Positions 1 to 5,480 are shown, counted from the first letter of the stretch. The stretch is 5,881 bases of DNA from Amylibacter sp. (GCA_030625465.1 DAOUQS010000134.1:1-5881); one strand, 5' to 3'. Notes: generated by a model from the letters alone, not told the origin. Made by a program: numbers and translations.

Positions 1-28
1 GGAAGTGGTTTTCATTTGTGTATTAATA

Positions 29-817
29 TTACGCCTTACGGATAAAGACAGACCAATAGGCCGCCGCGACCATGGCCCCGCCAATGATATTGCCGGCAGT
101 CACGAAAACAAGGTTCTGGAACAGCCCCGGCAAATCCCATCCCGTATAACCGCCCAGCATGGCGACAGGGATGACATACATATTCGCGACGGAATGTTCA
201 AAACCGATGCCCACAAACGCCGCGATGGGCAGTATGATGACCGCGACTTTGCCGGTCACCGTATGGGCAGCAAAACTCATCCAAACCGCGAGGCAAACCA
301 GTATGTTACACAAAACGCCTCTGAAAAATGCCTGTGTCGGGCTGAGTTGCAGTTTGGCCTGCGCAATCTCGGCCACTTTATCAGAAAGCGCGCCAGAGGT
401 CATTGCACCGGCCAGCACGACGCATACCGCAATGATCAGCGCCCCCAGAAAGTTGCCAATCCAGACGATACCCCAATTCCGCAACAAGCCCCGCAGGGAA
501 ATTTTATCGTCGGCAAGGGCGATAATCATCAGCGCATTACCAGTAAACAGCTCTGCCCCGGCAATGACCACAAGAATAAGCCCCAGCGAAAAGGCAATCC
601 CGCCAAGCATCCGCGTCGGGCCAGCCCCGAATGTGCTATCTGCCACAACCAGCGTGTAAAACAACGCCCCGATCGCGATGAACGCACCGGCCAGTATCGC
701 CAGCATGAAAAGGTTCGCGGTTGATCCTTTGCTTTTCAGCACCCCCGCTTTTCGCACTTTTCGAGCTATGCTTTGTGGTGAATACGCATCCATTACAAAT
801 TTATCGGGATCACCCAT
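29..817 (-). CDS. Formate/nitrite transporter (FNT) family channel
   Basis: Predicted inner-membrane channel for small monovalent anions such as formate or nitrite, related to FocA and NirC. The 262-residue product has the usual FNT length and six hydrophobic segments. It carries both half-repeat signatures: GAELFTGN at about residues 87-94 and GFEHSVANMY at 205-214, with H208 as the central pore histidine of the family. RGVLCNILVCLAVW (166-179) and the conserved HTVTGK lysine (K190) are also present. The frame stays open upstream to 1060, but I chose the ATG at 817 because AGGAAG (829-824) lies 6 nt before it and the upstream residues do not resemble FNT proteins. It diverges from ftsH, and a perfect FNR-type palindrome lies in the shared upstream region, suggesting low-oxygen control. 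Family assignment is firm. Formate versus nitrite cannot be decided, since no nitrite reductase or pyruvate formate-lyase gene is in view. Confidence 0.93.
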   Translation of the reverse strand: MGDPDKFVMDAYSPQSIARKVRKAGVLKSKGSTANLFMLAILAGAFIAIGALFYTLVVADSTFGAGPTRMLGGIAFSLGLILVVIAGAELFTGNALMIIALADDKISLRGLLRNWGIVWIGNFLGALIIAVCVVLAGAMTSGALSDKVAEIAQAKLQLSPTQAFFRGVLCNILVCLAVWMSFAAHTVTGKVAVIILPIAAFVGIGFEHSVANMYVIPVAMLGGYTGWDLPGLFQNLVFVTAGNIIGGAMVAAAYWSVFIRKA

Positions 818-869
818 CTTTGTCTTCCTGCCAGTTCCAGTCTGCGCTGTGAAAACAGGAACATGCAAT

Positions 870-883
870 TTGATATGCGTCAA
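870..883. promoter_or_regulatory. FNR/FnrL-type binding site in the FNT-ftsH divergent region
   Basis: TTGATATGCGTCAA matches the FNR-family consensus TTGAY-N4-RTCAA at every defined position. Its centre is at 876.5, between the FNT start (817) and the possible ftsH starts (897 or 945). A -10-like TATGAT (900-905) or TACCAT (905-910) would put an ftsH-side transcription start near 912-917, about 35-41 bp from the site centre, close to class II activator geometry. On the FNT side I see no clear -10 hexamer at the matching distance. The motif match is read directly; the regulator and the direction of control are inferred. Confidence 0.65.
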
Positions 884-896
884 GGAAACAATTGTC

Positions 897-2825
897 ATGT
901 ATGATACCATTACAGGTGCAATCAAGGTGGAAAGGCAGGTACAGATGCTGAAAAAGTCCAGCGGTTCTAAAATAAACGATTTACCCCCAGCTGGCAGGCG
1001 GAACCTGTTCATACTTGGGCTTCTTGCAATTTTGCTGATGGTTTCCCTATTTGGCCCCAAAACCGAGACCGCGGTTGAGACGGTTACTTACAGTGAGATC
1101 AAAGAGATGATCCGTGATGGCGAAGTAGTATCGGCTTTGCTGGAAGAACACTCCATCACCGTGATCACAGGTGACCCCAGCGCACCAGACAGCAAACAGT
1201 TTCGTGCCATTACCCCAACACAGGAAGACCCGACACTTCTGCCCCTGCTGGAACAGGAGAGCATAGAAATTACCGCGCGGGTGCCCGAAGGCGTATCCAT
1301 TCTAAGTTATATCCTGCCCTGGATACTGATCCTTGGCGTCTATATGTGGCTTCAACGCCGAATGATGGGCAAAATGGGCGGCCCGATGGGTGCAGGTGGC
1401 CTTGGGAACCTGTTCAAAGGCCGCTTTTCGAAACCGACTGACCAGAAGCAACGTATCACATTCGACGATGTCGCAGGACAGGAACAGGCCAAACGAGAAG
1501 TGGCCGAACTGGTGGAGTTTCTGCGTGAACCTGAACGTTTCAGCCGTGTCGGCGCAACTGTACCACACGGTGTGCTGCTGATGGGCCCCCCCGGCACCGG
1601 CAAAACATTGCTGGCCAAGGCATTGGCAGGGGAAGCGGATGTACCGTTCTTTTCAACAACAGGATCGGAATTTATCGAGGTTTTTGTCGGCGTCGGTGCC
1701 GGTCGTGTGCGTAAAATGTTCGAAGCCGCACGCAAAGTCGCCCCTGCGATCATATTCATAGACGAGTTGGACAGTATCGGGCGCACGCGCGGTACCGGGT
1801 TGGGTGGCGGGCATGACGAACGCGAACAAACTTTGAACCAGATACTGGCCGAACTGGACGGGTTTGACGGGCGCGAAGCGGTTGTGGTTCTCGCGGCAAC
1901 GAACCGCCCGGATGTGCTGGACCCCGCATTACTGCGCCCCGGACGTTTTGACCGCCACGTCACGCTGAACCTGCCGGATAAAAATGCCCGTCGCGCAATT
2001 TTAGATATTCACGCAAAGAACCTGCCGCTAGACGATAATAAGCATCTGGATATGATTGCCGCAGGAACCCCCGGATTTTCCGGCGCGGATCTGAAAAATC
2101 TGCTGAACGAAGCGGCAATCTGTGCTGCAAGGCGCAAAGGCAAGAAGGTTTTAAAGTCCGACCTGGAGGAAGCCCGTGACAAGGTTCTGATGGGAACCGT
2201 GCGCACGCTGGCAATCCAGCCGGAAGAAAGACATCGGCTTGCGGTGCATGAAGCCGGGCATACTACAGCTGCTTTTTACACACCCGAAGCCGACCCGCTG
2301 TTCAAAGTCACAATCATTCCAAGGGGCCGCAGTCTGGGCGGCACCCATATGCTGAGCAGCGCAGAACGCCATACGCTGCCGGAAGATTATTTGCATGGCC
2401 AGCTAGTGATATTACTGGCCGGACGTGCCGCCGAGAAGTTACTGTTGAGCACTGTCAGTTCCGGGGCCGATGACGATATAAAACGCGCAACATCAATGGC
2501 CCGCTCGATGGTATCAAGGTGGGGGATGGACGACAACATTGGCCCGGTTGACTTACGCCAAAGCGAAGATCATCCGTTCCTTGGCCAATCCATTGCGCAA
2601 CCACGTGATTATGCCGATGAAACCGCCGCGCGTGTTGACCGCGCAGTTATCACAATCTTGAAAGACGCCGAAGCCAAGGCCACAAAAATACTGAAAACCC
2701 ATAAGCCCGAGTTGCAAGACTTAATTCAGAAACTGGAAATAGCTGAAACGCTGGATACTGAGGCTATTCGGAAATGTCTTGAAACCAAAACCAGCAAGAA
2801 CAAGAAAACGGCACCTACAAAATAA
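897..2825 (+). CDS. ftsH: ATP-dependent zinc metalloprotease FtsH
   Basis: Membrane-anchored AAA+ protease that unfolds and degrades membrane and short-lived cytosolic proteins as a hexamer. From the 897 start the product is 642 residues, close to E. coli FtsH (644). It has a first membrane segment (about 36-53), a periplasmic domain, a second membrane segment (about 136-152) and a Gly-rich linker. Walker A GPPGTGKT is at 230-237, the pore loop FVGVGA at 263-268, Walker B IIFIDE at 285-290, and the second region of homology ends RPGRFDR (347-353) with both arginine fingers. The zinc motif HEAGH is at 451-455, and D527 in SGADDDIKR aligns with the third metal ligand. All catalytic residues are intact. 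The start is uncertain: ATG 897 has AAGGA 10 nt upstream, while ATG 945 (626 residues) has AAAGG/AGG 5-9 nt upstream and fits better if the FNR site drives this gene. The usual tilS and glmM neighbours are absent, so this may be a second FtsH. Confidence 0.95.
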   Translation: MYDTITGAIKVERQVQMLKKSSGSKINDLPPAGRRNLFILGLLAILLMVSLFGPKTETAVETVTYSEIKEMIRDGEVVSALLEEHSITVITGDPSAPDSKQFRAITPTQEDPTLLPLLEQESIEITARVPEGVSILSYILPWILILGVYMWLQRRMMGKMGGPMGAGGLGNLFKGRFSKPTDQKQRITFDDVAGQEQAKREVAELVEFLREPERFSRVGATVPHGVLLMGPPGTGKTLLAKALAGEADVPFFSTTGSEFIEVFVGVGAGRVRKMFEAARKVAPAIIFIDELDSIGRTRGTGLGGGHDEREQTLNQILAELDGFDGREAVVVLAATNRPDVLDPALLRPGRFDRHVTLNLPDKNARRAILDIHAKNLPLDDNKHLDMIAAGTPGFSGADLKNLLNEAAICAARRKGKKVLKSDLEEARDKVLMGTVRTLAIQPEERHRLAVHEAGHTTAAFYTPEADPLFKVTIIPRGRSLGGTHMLSSAERHTLPEDYLHGQLVILLAGRAAEKLLLSTVSSGADDDIKRATSMARSMVSRWGMDDNIGPVDLRQSEDHPFLGQSIAQPRDYADETAARVDRAVITILKDAEAKATKILKTHKPELQDLIQKLEIAETLDTEAIRKCLETKTSKNKKTAPTK

Positions 2826-2840
2826 AATCGATTGGTAGCC

Positions 2841-3458
2841 TTAATTGAAATACCCGGCAATCACCTGCTGGTAGCGTTCGACATCACCCTGATCGTCAAG
2901 GTCATACATGTCGTAGGCGGTTTTGCTGTATTTACCGGTCTGTAGAACCACCGAGAACAGAACCTCTAGTCCACGGCGGTTCTGGACGGTGCCGTCTTCG
3001 TCAACGCCATCGACTACATATTTGGCCAGAATATCTTCATAGGAAAATGTGACGATGGAAAAGGTATCGTCATCAAACCAGCCGCCGTCGGTATATTTCA
3101 CCAAAAGATAATTATAGCTGCCGTATTCCGATTGCACCTGCACCGTGTAAAAGTTTTCATGCCCGGGCAATGGTGTGGCGATGGCCTGTGTGATCTGTTT
3201 TTTCGGTCGCTGAACATTATAGGCACCGTCAACATTGGCAACCATGAACAGCGGCTCTTCGGCAAAAGAGGCATGAAACCCGTGCCCCCCTTCCAGCGGG
3301 GTTACGCCATCCTGGACTGAATACATCGGATCGTCGGATGCCAGGCAAGCCGGAAGGAACAAAAGTGATGCTAGAAGCATTGTGGTCTTAATGATGGCGG
3401 GGAACGGATTACAGGGTTGCATATTATATCGGGGCCTTCGTATTGGAATGTTATTCAT
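2841..3458 (-). CDS. Putative lipoprotein of unknown function
   Basis: I do not recognise a family. The 205-residue product has a basic N-terminus, a hydrophobic stretch (about 27-36) and a lipobox-like LPAC ending at C38, as expected for a signal-peptidase II lipoprotein. The +2 residue is Leu, not Asp, so outer-membrane sorting is more likely than inner-membrane retention. The mature part (about 168 residues) is acidic and rich in Asp, Tyr, Val and Gly, with no cysteine after C38 and no further membrane segment, suggesting a soluble periplasmic-facing domain. The start is unclear: ATG 3458 has no ribosome binding site, ATG 3422 gives a more ordinary signal peptide with AAGG about 12 nt upstream, and ATG 3380 leaves almost no n-region. 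It converges with ftsH across 15 bp with no hairpin between. The hairpin at 3503-3530 would insulate it from transcription entering from the right. Confidence 0.8.
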   Translation of the reverse strand: MNNIPIRRPRYNMQPCNPFPAIIKTTMLLASLLFLPACLASDDPMYSVQDGVTPLEGGHGFHASFAEEPLFMVANVDGAYNVQRPKKQITQAIATPLPGHENFYTVQVQSEYGSYNYLLVKYTDGGWFDDDTFSIVTFSYEDILAKYVVDGVDEDGTVQNRRGLEVLFSVVLQTGKYSKTAYDMYDLDDQGDVERYQQVIAGYFN

Positions 3459-3479
3459 CGGGGCAGCCTAGCATTTTAA

Positions 3480-3488
3480 AAGTACAGG
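3480..3488. promoter_or_regulatory. Third copy of the AAGTACAGG operator half in front of the lipoprotein gene
   Basis: AAGTACAGG here is identical to the right half of the dyad in unit A (3789-3797) and one base from that in unit B (4352-4360). A CCTA lies to its left at 3467-3470, giving CCTA-N9-AAGTACAGG against CCTA-N5-AAGTACAGG in unit A. The wider spacing makes it a poorer dyad. It may mark shared control of the lipoprotein gene, but a 9-bp match could be chance. Confidence 0.3.
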
Positions 3489-3502
3489 TCTAGGGTCACA
3501 TG

Positions 3503-3530
3503 AAAAAAGGCCCTCCATCAGGAGAGCCCT
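3503..3530 (-). terminator. Rho-independent terminator of minus-strand unit A
   Basis: On the minus strand, AGGGCTCTCC and GGAGGGCCT pair around a TGAT loop, about 10 bp with two G-T wobbles, followed directly by six T. The plus-strand side lacks a clean T run, so the hairpin is oriented to stop minus-strand transcription coming from unit A before it reaches the lipoprotein gene. Confidence 0.72.
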
Positions 3531-3558
3531 ATTAATTTCTTCTTACTGGAGAATGATG

Positions 3559-3577
3559 ATTGTTAGCTCATAACAAT
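3559..3577. promoter_or_regulatory. Inverted repeat ATTGTTA-N5-TAACAAT
   Basis: Perfect 7-bp arms around GCTCA. In a minus-strand transcript this would form a small stem-loop about 30 nt before the terminator; as DNA it could be an operator. In unit B only the adjoining CAATTTCCCA is kept, so the dyad itself is specific to unit A. Confidence 0.4.
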
Positions 3578-3609
3578 TCCCAGAACACGCACCTAACACA
3601 ACCTATACA

Positions 3610-3705
3610 ACTTCAACTTACAACACTCGTTAAACTATTTACTTACGATACTCGTTACGTACTATTTACTAAATTCACTCGTTAAGAACTATATTCGACT
3701 TGTTA
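3610..3705. repeat. Imperfect tandem repeat, period about 27 bp, ending ACTCGTTA
   Basis: Plus-strand units start at 3610, 3634, 3661 and 3688. The second and third are closely alike: ACTATTTACT, a variable stretch, then ACTCGTTA. The first has the same ACTCGTTA end, and the fourth is shortened and ends ACTTGTTA. Start-to-start spacing is 24, 27 and 27 bp. The minus-strand equivalent is TAACGAGT. Unit B has a looser version with ACTCGNTA at 4194, 4238 and 4260. Confidence 0.7.
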
Positions 3706-3779
3706 CACTACACTACCGATCCGGCCCCTACTGTAGATCAGTTAAGTTAGACATTAGTATGTTTATATGGCTTTTCACA

Positions 3780-3797
3780 CCTATTCTTAAGTACAGG
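3780..3797. promoter_or_regulatory. Palindromic operator candidate, copy A
   Basis: CCTATTCTTAAGTACAGG is an 18-bp near-palindrome centred on CTTAAG. Read on the minus strand it overlaps the candidate -35 element TTAAGA of unit A, where a bound repressor or activator would act directly on that promoter. Copy B carries the same dyad. Confidence 0.45.
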
Positions 3798-3847
3798 TTT
3801 TGGAAAAAACTTTGGCGCGCACCCTACAATTCATCTTACTTTCGTCA

Positions 3848-3863
3848 CATTGTCGCTAAAATG
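3848..3863. promoter_or_regulatory. Second dyad in the duplicated block, copy A
   Basis: CATTGTCGCTAAAATG is an imperfect 16-bp dyad with outer arms CATT/AATG. The copy in unit B is more symmetrical. It lies about 67 bp from the first dyad, upstream of the minus-strand promoter candidate. Confidence 0.35.
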
Positions 3864-3986
3864 GAAACAATTAATTTTGGCTGAAACGGTGATTCCGAAT
3901 ACGTCGAACAGGTATATTCGCGATGCTCTTAAAATGCAGAAACCGGCTTCGCCTGACAGGGAGCGGACATGTAGGGGGTGGTTCGG

Positions 3987-4109
3987 ATGCAGGTATCAAA
4001 CAGACGTTTTGAAACTCACCGCTGGCAGAGGAAAAGGGGCTATTACGCCGTCGTAAAAAGAACTGATGTTGCAAGATCAGGGCGACAGGCCCTGACCTTA
4101 AAACTTTGA
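3987..4109 (+). CDS. Possible 40-codon basic small protein
   Basis: ATG at 3987 has AGGGGG about 8 nt upstream, a good ribosome binding site, and the frame runs to TGA at 4107-4109. The 40-residue product is very basic, with Arg and Lys spread along it and aromatic residues in HRWQRKRGYYAVVKR. No family is recognised. It lies in the less AT-rich spacer between the two units, 33 bp before the hairpin at 4143-4170, which could act as its terminator. Against it: codon third positions are not strongly biased, and an overlapping frame (3934-4056) is open for about the same length. It could be a chance ORF or a relic. Confidence 0.25.
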   Translation: MQVSNRRFETHRWQRKRGYYAVVKRTDVARSGRQALTLKL

Positions 4110-4142
4110 TAGCTGTCCCGTTAAATAAATGGGCACATGTTG

Positions 4143-4170
4143 AAAGGGCCCTTTTGTACAAGGGCCCTTT
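4143..4170. terminator. Strong hairpin, probable bidirectional terminator of unit B
   Basis: AAAGGGCCCTT and AAGGGCCCTTT form a perfect 11-bp stem around a TTGTAC loop. The plus side continues into T then AAT (CCCTTTTAAT), while the minus side has only three T inside the stem before CAAC. Read on the minus strand it is entered by ATTAAAAGGGC, which matches ATTAATAGGGC at the unit A terminator. That supports a role as unit B's terminator, although the T run is weak in both directions. Confidence 0.6.
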
Positions 4171-4193
4171 TAATATCAATTTCCCAATTTTTT

Positions 4194-4267
4194 ACTCGCT
4201 ACACATAACCTACAAAACTATTCGCATAAAACGCGATACTCGGTACTTTACAAAAACAAACTCGTTA
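4194..4267. repeat. Unit B octamer repeats ACTCGNTA
   Basis: ACTCGCTA (4194-4201), ACTCGGTA (4238-4245) and ACTCGTTA (4260-4267) correspond to the ACTCGTTA copies of unit A. CGATACTCGGTAC here is one base from CGATACTCGTTAC in unit A. Spacing is irregular, so it is the octamer and not the full 27-bp unit that is retained. Confidence 0.5.
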
Positions 4268-4342
4268 CACGTCCATCATTACATCTACCCATCCTTTAGA
4301 CACTGTAAGTTAGACATTAGTATGTTTTTATAGCTTTTCCGG

Positions 4343-4360
4343 CCTATTCTTAAGTATAGG
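4343..4360. promoter_or_regulatory. Palindromic operator candidate, copy B
   Basis: CCTATTCTTAAGTATAGG is a better palindrome than copy A: only one position pair off the centre fails. It overlaps the unit B -35 candidate in the same way. Confidence 0.5.
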
Positions 4361-4410
4361 TTTTGAAATTTTTTTGGATAAATGTCATACAGTTCATCTT
4401 ATTTTCGTCA

Positions 4411-4426
4411 CATTGTAGCTAAAATG
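4411..4426. promoter_or_regulatory. Second dyad in the duplicated block, copy B
   Basis: CATTGTAGCTAAAATG is a 16-bp dyad centred on AGCT with one mismatched pair. It is the counterpart of 3848-3863 at the same distance from the first dyad, and the flanks on both sides (TTCGTCA and GAAACAA) are also identical between copies. Confidence 0.4.
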
Positions 4427-4466
4427 GAAACAATCGAAATCGGCTGAAACAGTGATTCCGCAAGCG

Positions 4467-5480
4467 TTAAACGACCGTTTGCAGGCTTAGGTTTCCGTCC
4501 GGTATCAAGATTATTTTCGGGGCGGCGACCTTGCCCAAGCGCATGTCTTTGAACGCACGGCTCCCGTCGGACAGCGGACGTTTTTCGATCCAGTTGATTT
4601 CCCCGAAGCGGTTGTCGAAAATAGCCTGCGCGGTTTGGCGAAAATCATCGGCGGTATAGGTATAGCTGCCGATAAAGCTAATTTCGTGCAAGGTCATCCT
4701 GCGAATATCAAGGCCGCCGGTACTTTCACCCAGCCCAATATGTATGATCACCCCGCCGGGCCGGGCCTGTGCAGAGGCGATGGCCCTTGTGTCGGCAAAC
4801 CCGACACCGTCAACAACCAGATCAAAAGCGGCCTCGGCCTTAAGCGCATCAGGGCAAAGTATCTTCAGGTTGGTTTTACGGGTCAGAAAGGCGCGCCGCG
4901 CGGCATTGGCTTCAACAACAGTGATATCCTGAACCCCCTGCACCGCAAGACACAGTGCCGCCCCCAGACCGATCGCCCCGCCGCCAATAGCCAGACATCG
5001 GGGGGCTTGTCCGTTCAAGGCCGCCAAACCAAGGCGCACACCATGCCAGCCACAGGCCAATGGCTCTGCCAGGGCGGCATGTTCCAACGGGATGGCGTCG
5101 GGCACGGTGATCAGGTTGCTGCGCGGCATTGCGATATATTCGGCAAAGGCCCCTTGTCTGGGCGGCATCGAAATAATCTGCCGCTGGGCGCAAAGATTGG
5201 TGCGGCCCGATGTACAAAAGGCGCATGTGCCACAGGTGACCAGCGGGTTAACGGTAACACGGCGGCCTGCGTTCGGCCCTTCGGCGATTATGCCCGCCGC
5301 CTCATGCCCCAGGATCAAGGGTGCGGGACGGCGTTCATCATGCCCTAAATAGGCATGCATGTCAGAGCCGCAAATGCCCGATGCGATGACGCGCACCAGT
5401 TCGTGATCCTTGATCGCGACCGGATTTGGAACACCCTTATATTCCAGACTTTCCACACCGGTATAAACAAGGGCTTTCAT
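4467..5480 (-). CDS. Zinc-dependent medium-chain dehydrogenase (MDR superfamily)
   Basis: Cytosolic NAD(P)-dependent oxidation of an alcohol group, probably on a polyol, sugar or sugar acid. The 337-residue protein has an N-terminal GroES-like catalytic domain with zinc ligand candidates C37 (GICGSD), H59-E60 (GHEAAG) and E139 (AEPLACG). The structural zinc lobe has C83, C86, C89 and C97. The Rossmann domain has GGGAIG (166-171), and E190 at the end of the second strand favours NAD over NADP. Length is normal for sorbitol, threonine or idonate dehydrogenase relatives. Its ATG overlaps the stop of the upstream short-chain dehydrogenase (ATGA), indicating translational coupling; a G-rich stretch about 11 nt upstream is the only ribosome binding candidate. 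Similar SDR-MDR pairs include gluconate 5-dehydrogenase with L-idonate 5-dehydrogenase, but the substrate here is not proven. Confidence 0.92.
   Translation of the reverse strand: MKALVYTGVESLEYKGVPNPVAIKDHELVRVIASGICGSDMHAYLGHDERRPAPLILGHEAAGIIAEGPNAGRRVTVNPLVTCGTCAFCTSGRTNLCAQRQIISMPPRQGAFAEYIAMPRSNLITVPDAIPLEHAALAEPLACGWHGVRLGLAALNGQAPRCLAIGGGAIGLGAALCLAVQGVQDITVVEANAARRAFLTRKTNLKILCPDALKAEAAFDLVVDGVGFADTRAIASAQARPGGVIIHIGLGESTGGLDIRRMTLHEISFIGSYTYTADDFRQTAQAIFDNRFGEINWIEKRPLSDGSRAFKDMRLGKVAAPKIILIPDGNLSLQTVV

Larger units (their letters stand above)
3503..3755 (-). ncRNA. Putative small RNA, unit A
   Basis: Predicted transcript of about 250 nt from a promoter in the duplicated block to the terminator at 3503-3530. 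Candidate promoter elements on the minus strand are TTAAGA (3790-3785) and TATAAA (3767-3762) with a 17-bp spacer. The transcript would carry three TAACGAGT copies and one TAACAAGT, then a small hairpin (3577-3559), then the terminator. Short frames are quickly closed by stops; the first ATG would give only MSNLTDLQ. A second unit with the same order of elements supports a real gene. It could instead be a regulatory leader or a protein-binding array. No known RNA family is recognised. Confidence 0.4.
3744..3897. repeat. Duplicated 154-bp block, copy A
   Basis: Aligns without gaps to 4307-4460 at an offset of 563 bp, with about 123 of 154 positions identical by hand count. Identity concentrates in two parts, 3744-3800 and about 3826-3897, separated by about 25 bp that have diverged but kept their length. 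Constant spacing between conserved parts suggests regulatory DNA read by bound proteins. Confidence 0.85.
4143..4318 (-). ncRNA. Putative small RNA, unit B
   Basis: Predicted transcript of about 175 nt, a paralogue of unit A. Minus-strand promoter candidates are TTAAGA (4353-4348) and TATAAA (4332-4327) with a short 15-bp spacer, or TAAAAA (4330-4325) with 17 bp. The transcript would carry TAACGAGT, TACCGAGT and TAGCGAGT, then TTGGGAAATTG, then the hairpin. The first ATG would give only MSNLQCLKDG. The body has diverged much more from unit A than the upstream block has, but the element order is the same. Confidence 0.35.
4307..4460. repeat. Duplicated 154-bp block, copy B
   Basis: Partner of 3744-3897, aligned without gaps. 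It ends about 6 bp before the stop codon of the zinc dehydrogenase gene on the minus strand, so the block sits directly behind that operon end. Confidence 0.85.
3459..4466. other. Long AT-rich intergenic region with two tandem related units
   Basis: About 1 kb without a convincing conserved protein gene. Read on the minus strand it is unit B (4460 to 4143), a more GC-balanced spacer (4142-3898) and unit A (3897 to 3503). Each unit contains the same ordered parts: a 154-bp duplicated block, TAACGAGT-like octamers, GGGAA(A)TTG, then ATTAAWAGGGC leading into a hairpin. The regular order argues for a functional duplicated element and not random intergenic DNA. Confidence 0.75.

Noticed and set aside
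1..28. Possible minus-strand gene start at ATG 15 at the window edge
   Set aside because: Only five codons are visible and there is no ribosome binding site; nothing can be said.
5..724. Long plus-strand open frames opposite the FNT gene
   Set aside because: They lie antisense to a gene with clear family motifs; the translations are low-complexity, rich in His, Arg, Gln and Pro, and resemble no family.
678..896. N-terminal extension of FtsH to an ATG at 678
   Set aside because: It would run antisense through the FNT gene; FtsH proteins have a short cytosolic N-terminus, which fits 897 or 945.
818..1060. N-terminal extension of the FNT protein to an ATG at 1060
   Set aside because: It would overlap the ftsH coding region and the FNR box, adds non-FNT sequence, and ATG 817 has a good ribosome binding site.
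3423..3428. TATAAT on the minus strand just before ATG 3422
   Set aside because: A good -10 hexamer in isolation, but no -35 at the right distance, and transcription would begin inside the lipoprotein gene.
4077..4095. Hairpin TCAGGGC-GACAG-GCCCTGA inside the small ORF
   Set aside because: A perfect 7-bp stem but no T run on either side, so not called a terminator.
3871..4179. 102-residue minus-strand open frame
   Set aside because: It starts on TTG inside the unit B hairpin area, has no ribosome binding site in place, and runs through part of the duplicated block, where copy B does not keep the frame.
3861..4447. Short peptides METINFG and METIEIG at matching positions on the plus strand of both blocks
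   Set aside because: They fall at the same place in each copy, but the codon differences are mostly amino-acid changing and no ribosome binding site is seen; DNA-level conservation explains them.
3503..4460. CRISPR array or insertion sequence
   Set aside because: The repeats are too few, irregular and diverged for CRISPR, and there are no transposase gene, terminal inverted repeats or target duplications.
4635..5352. Plus-strand open frames opposite the zinc dehydrogenase
   Set aside because: Antisense shadows of a well-supported gene, with no ribosome binding sites or recognisable domains.
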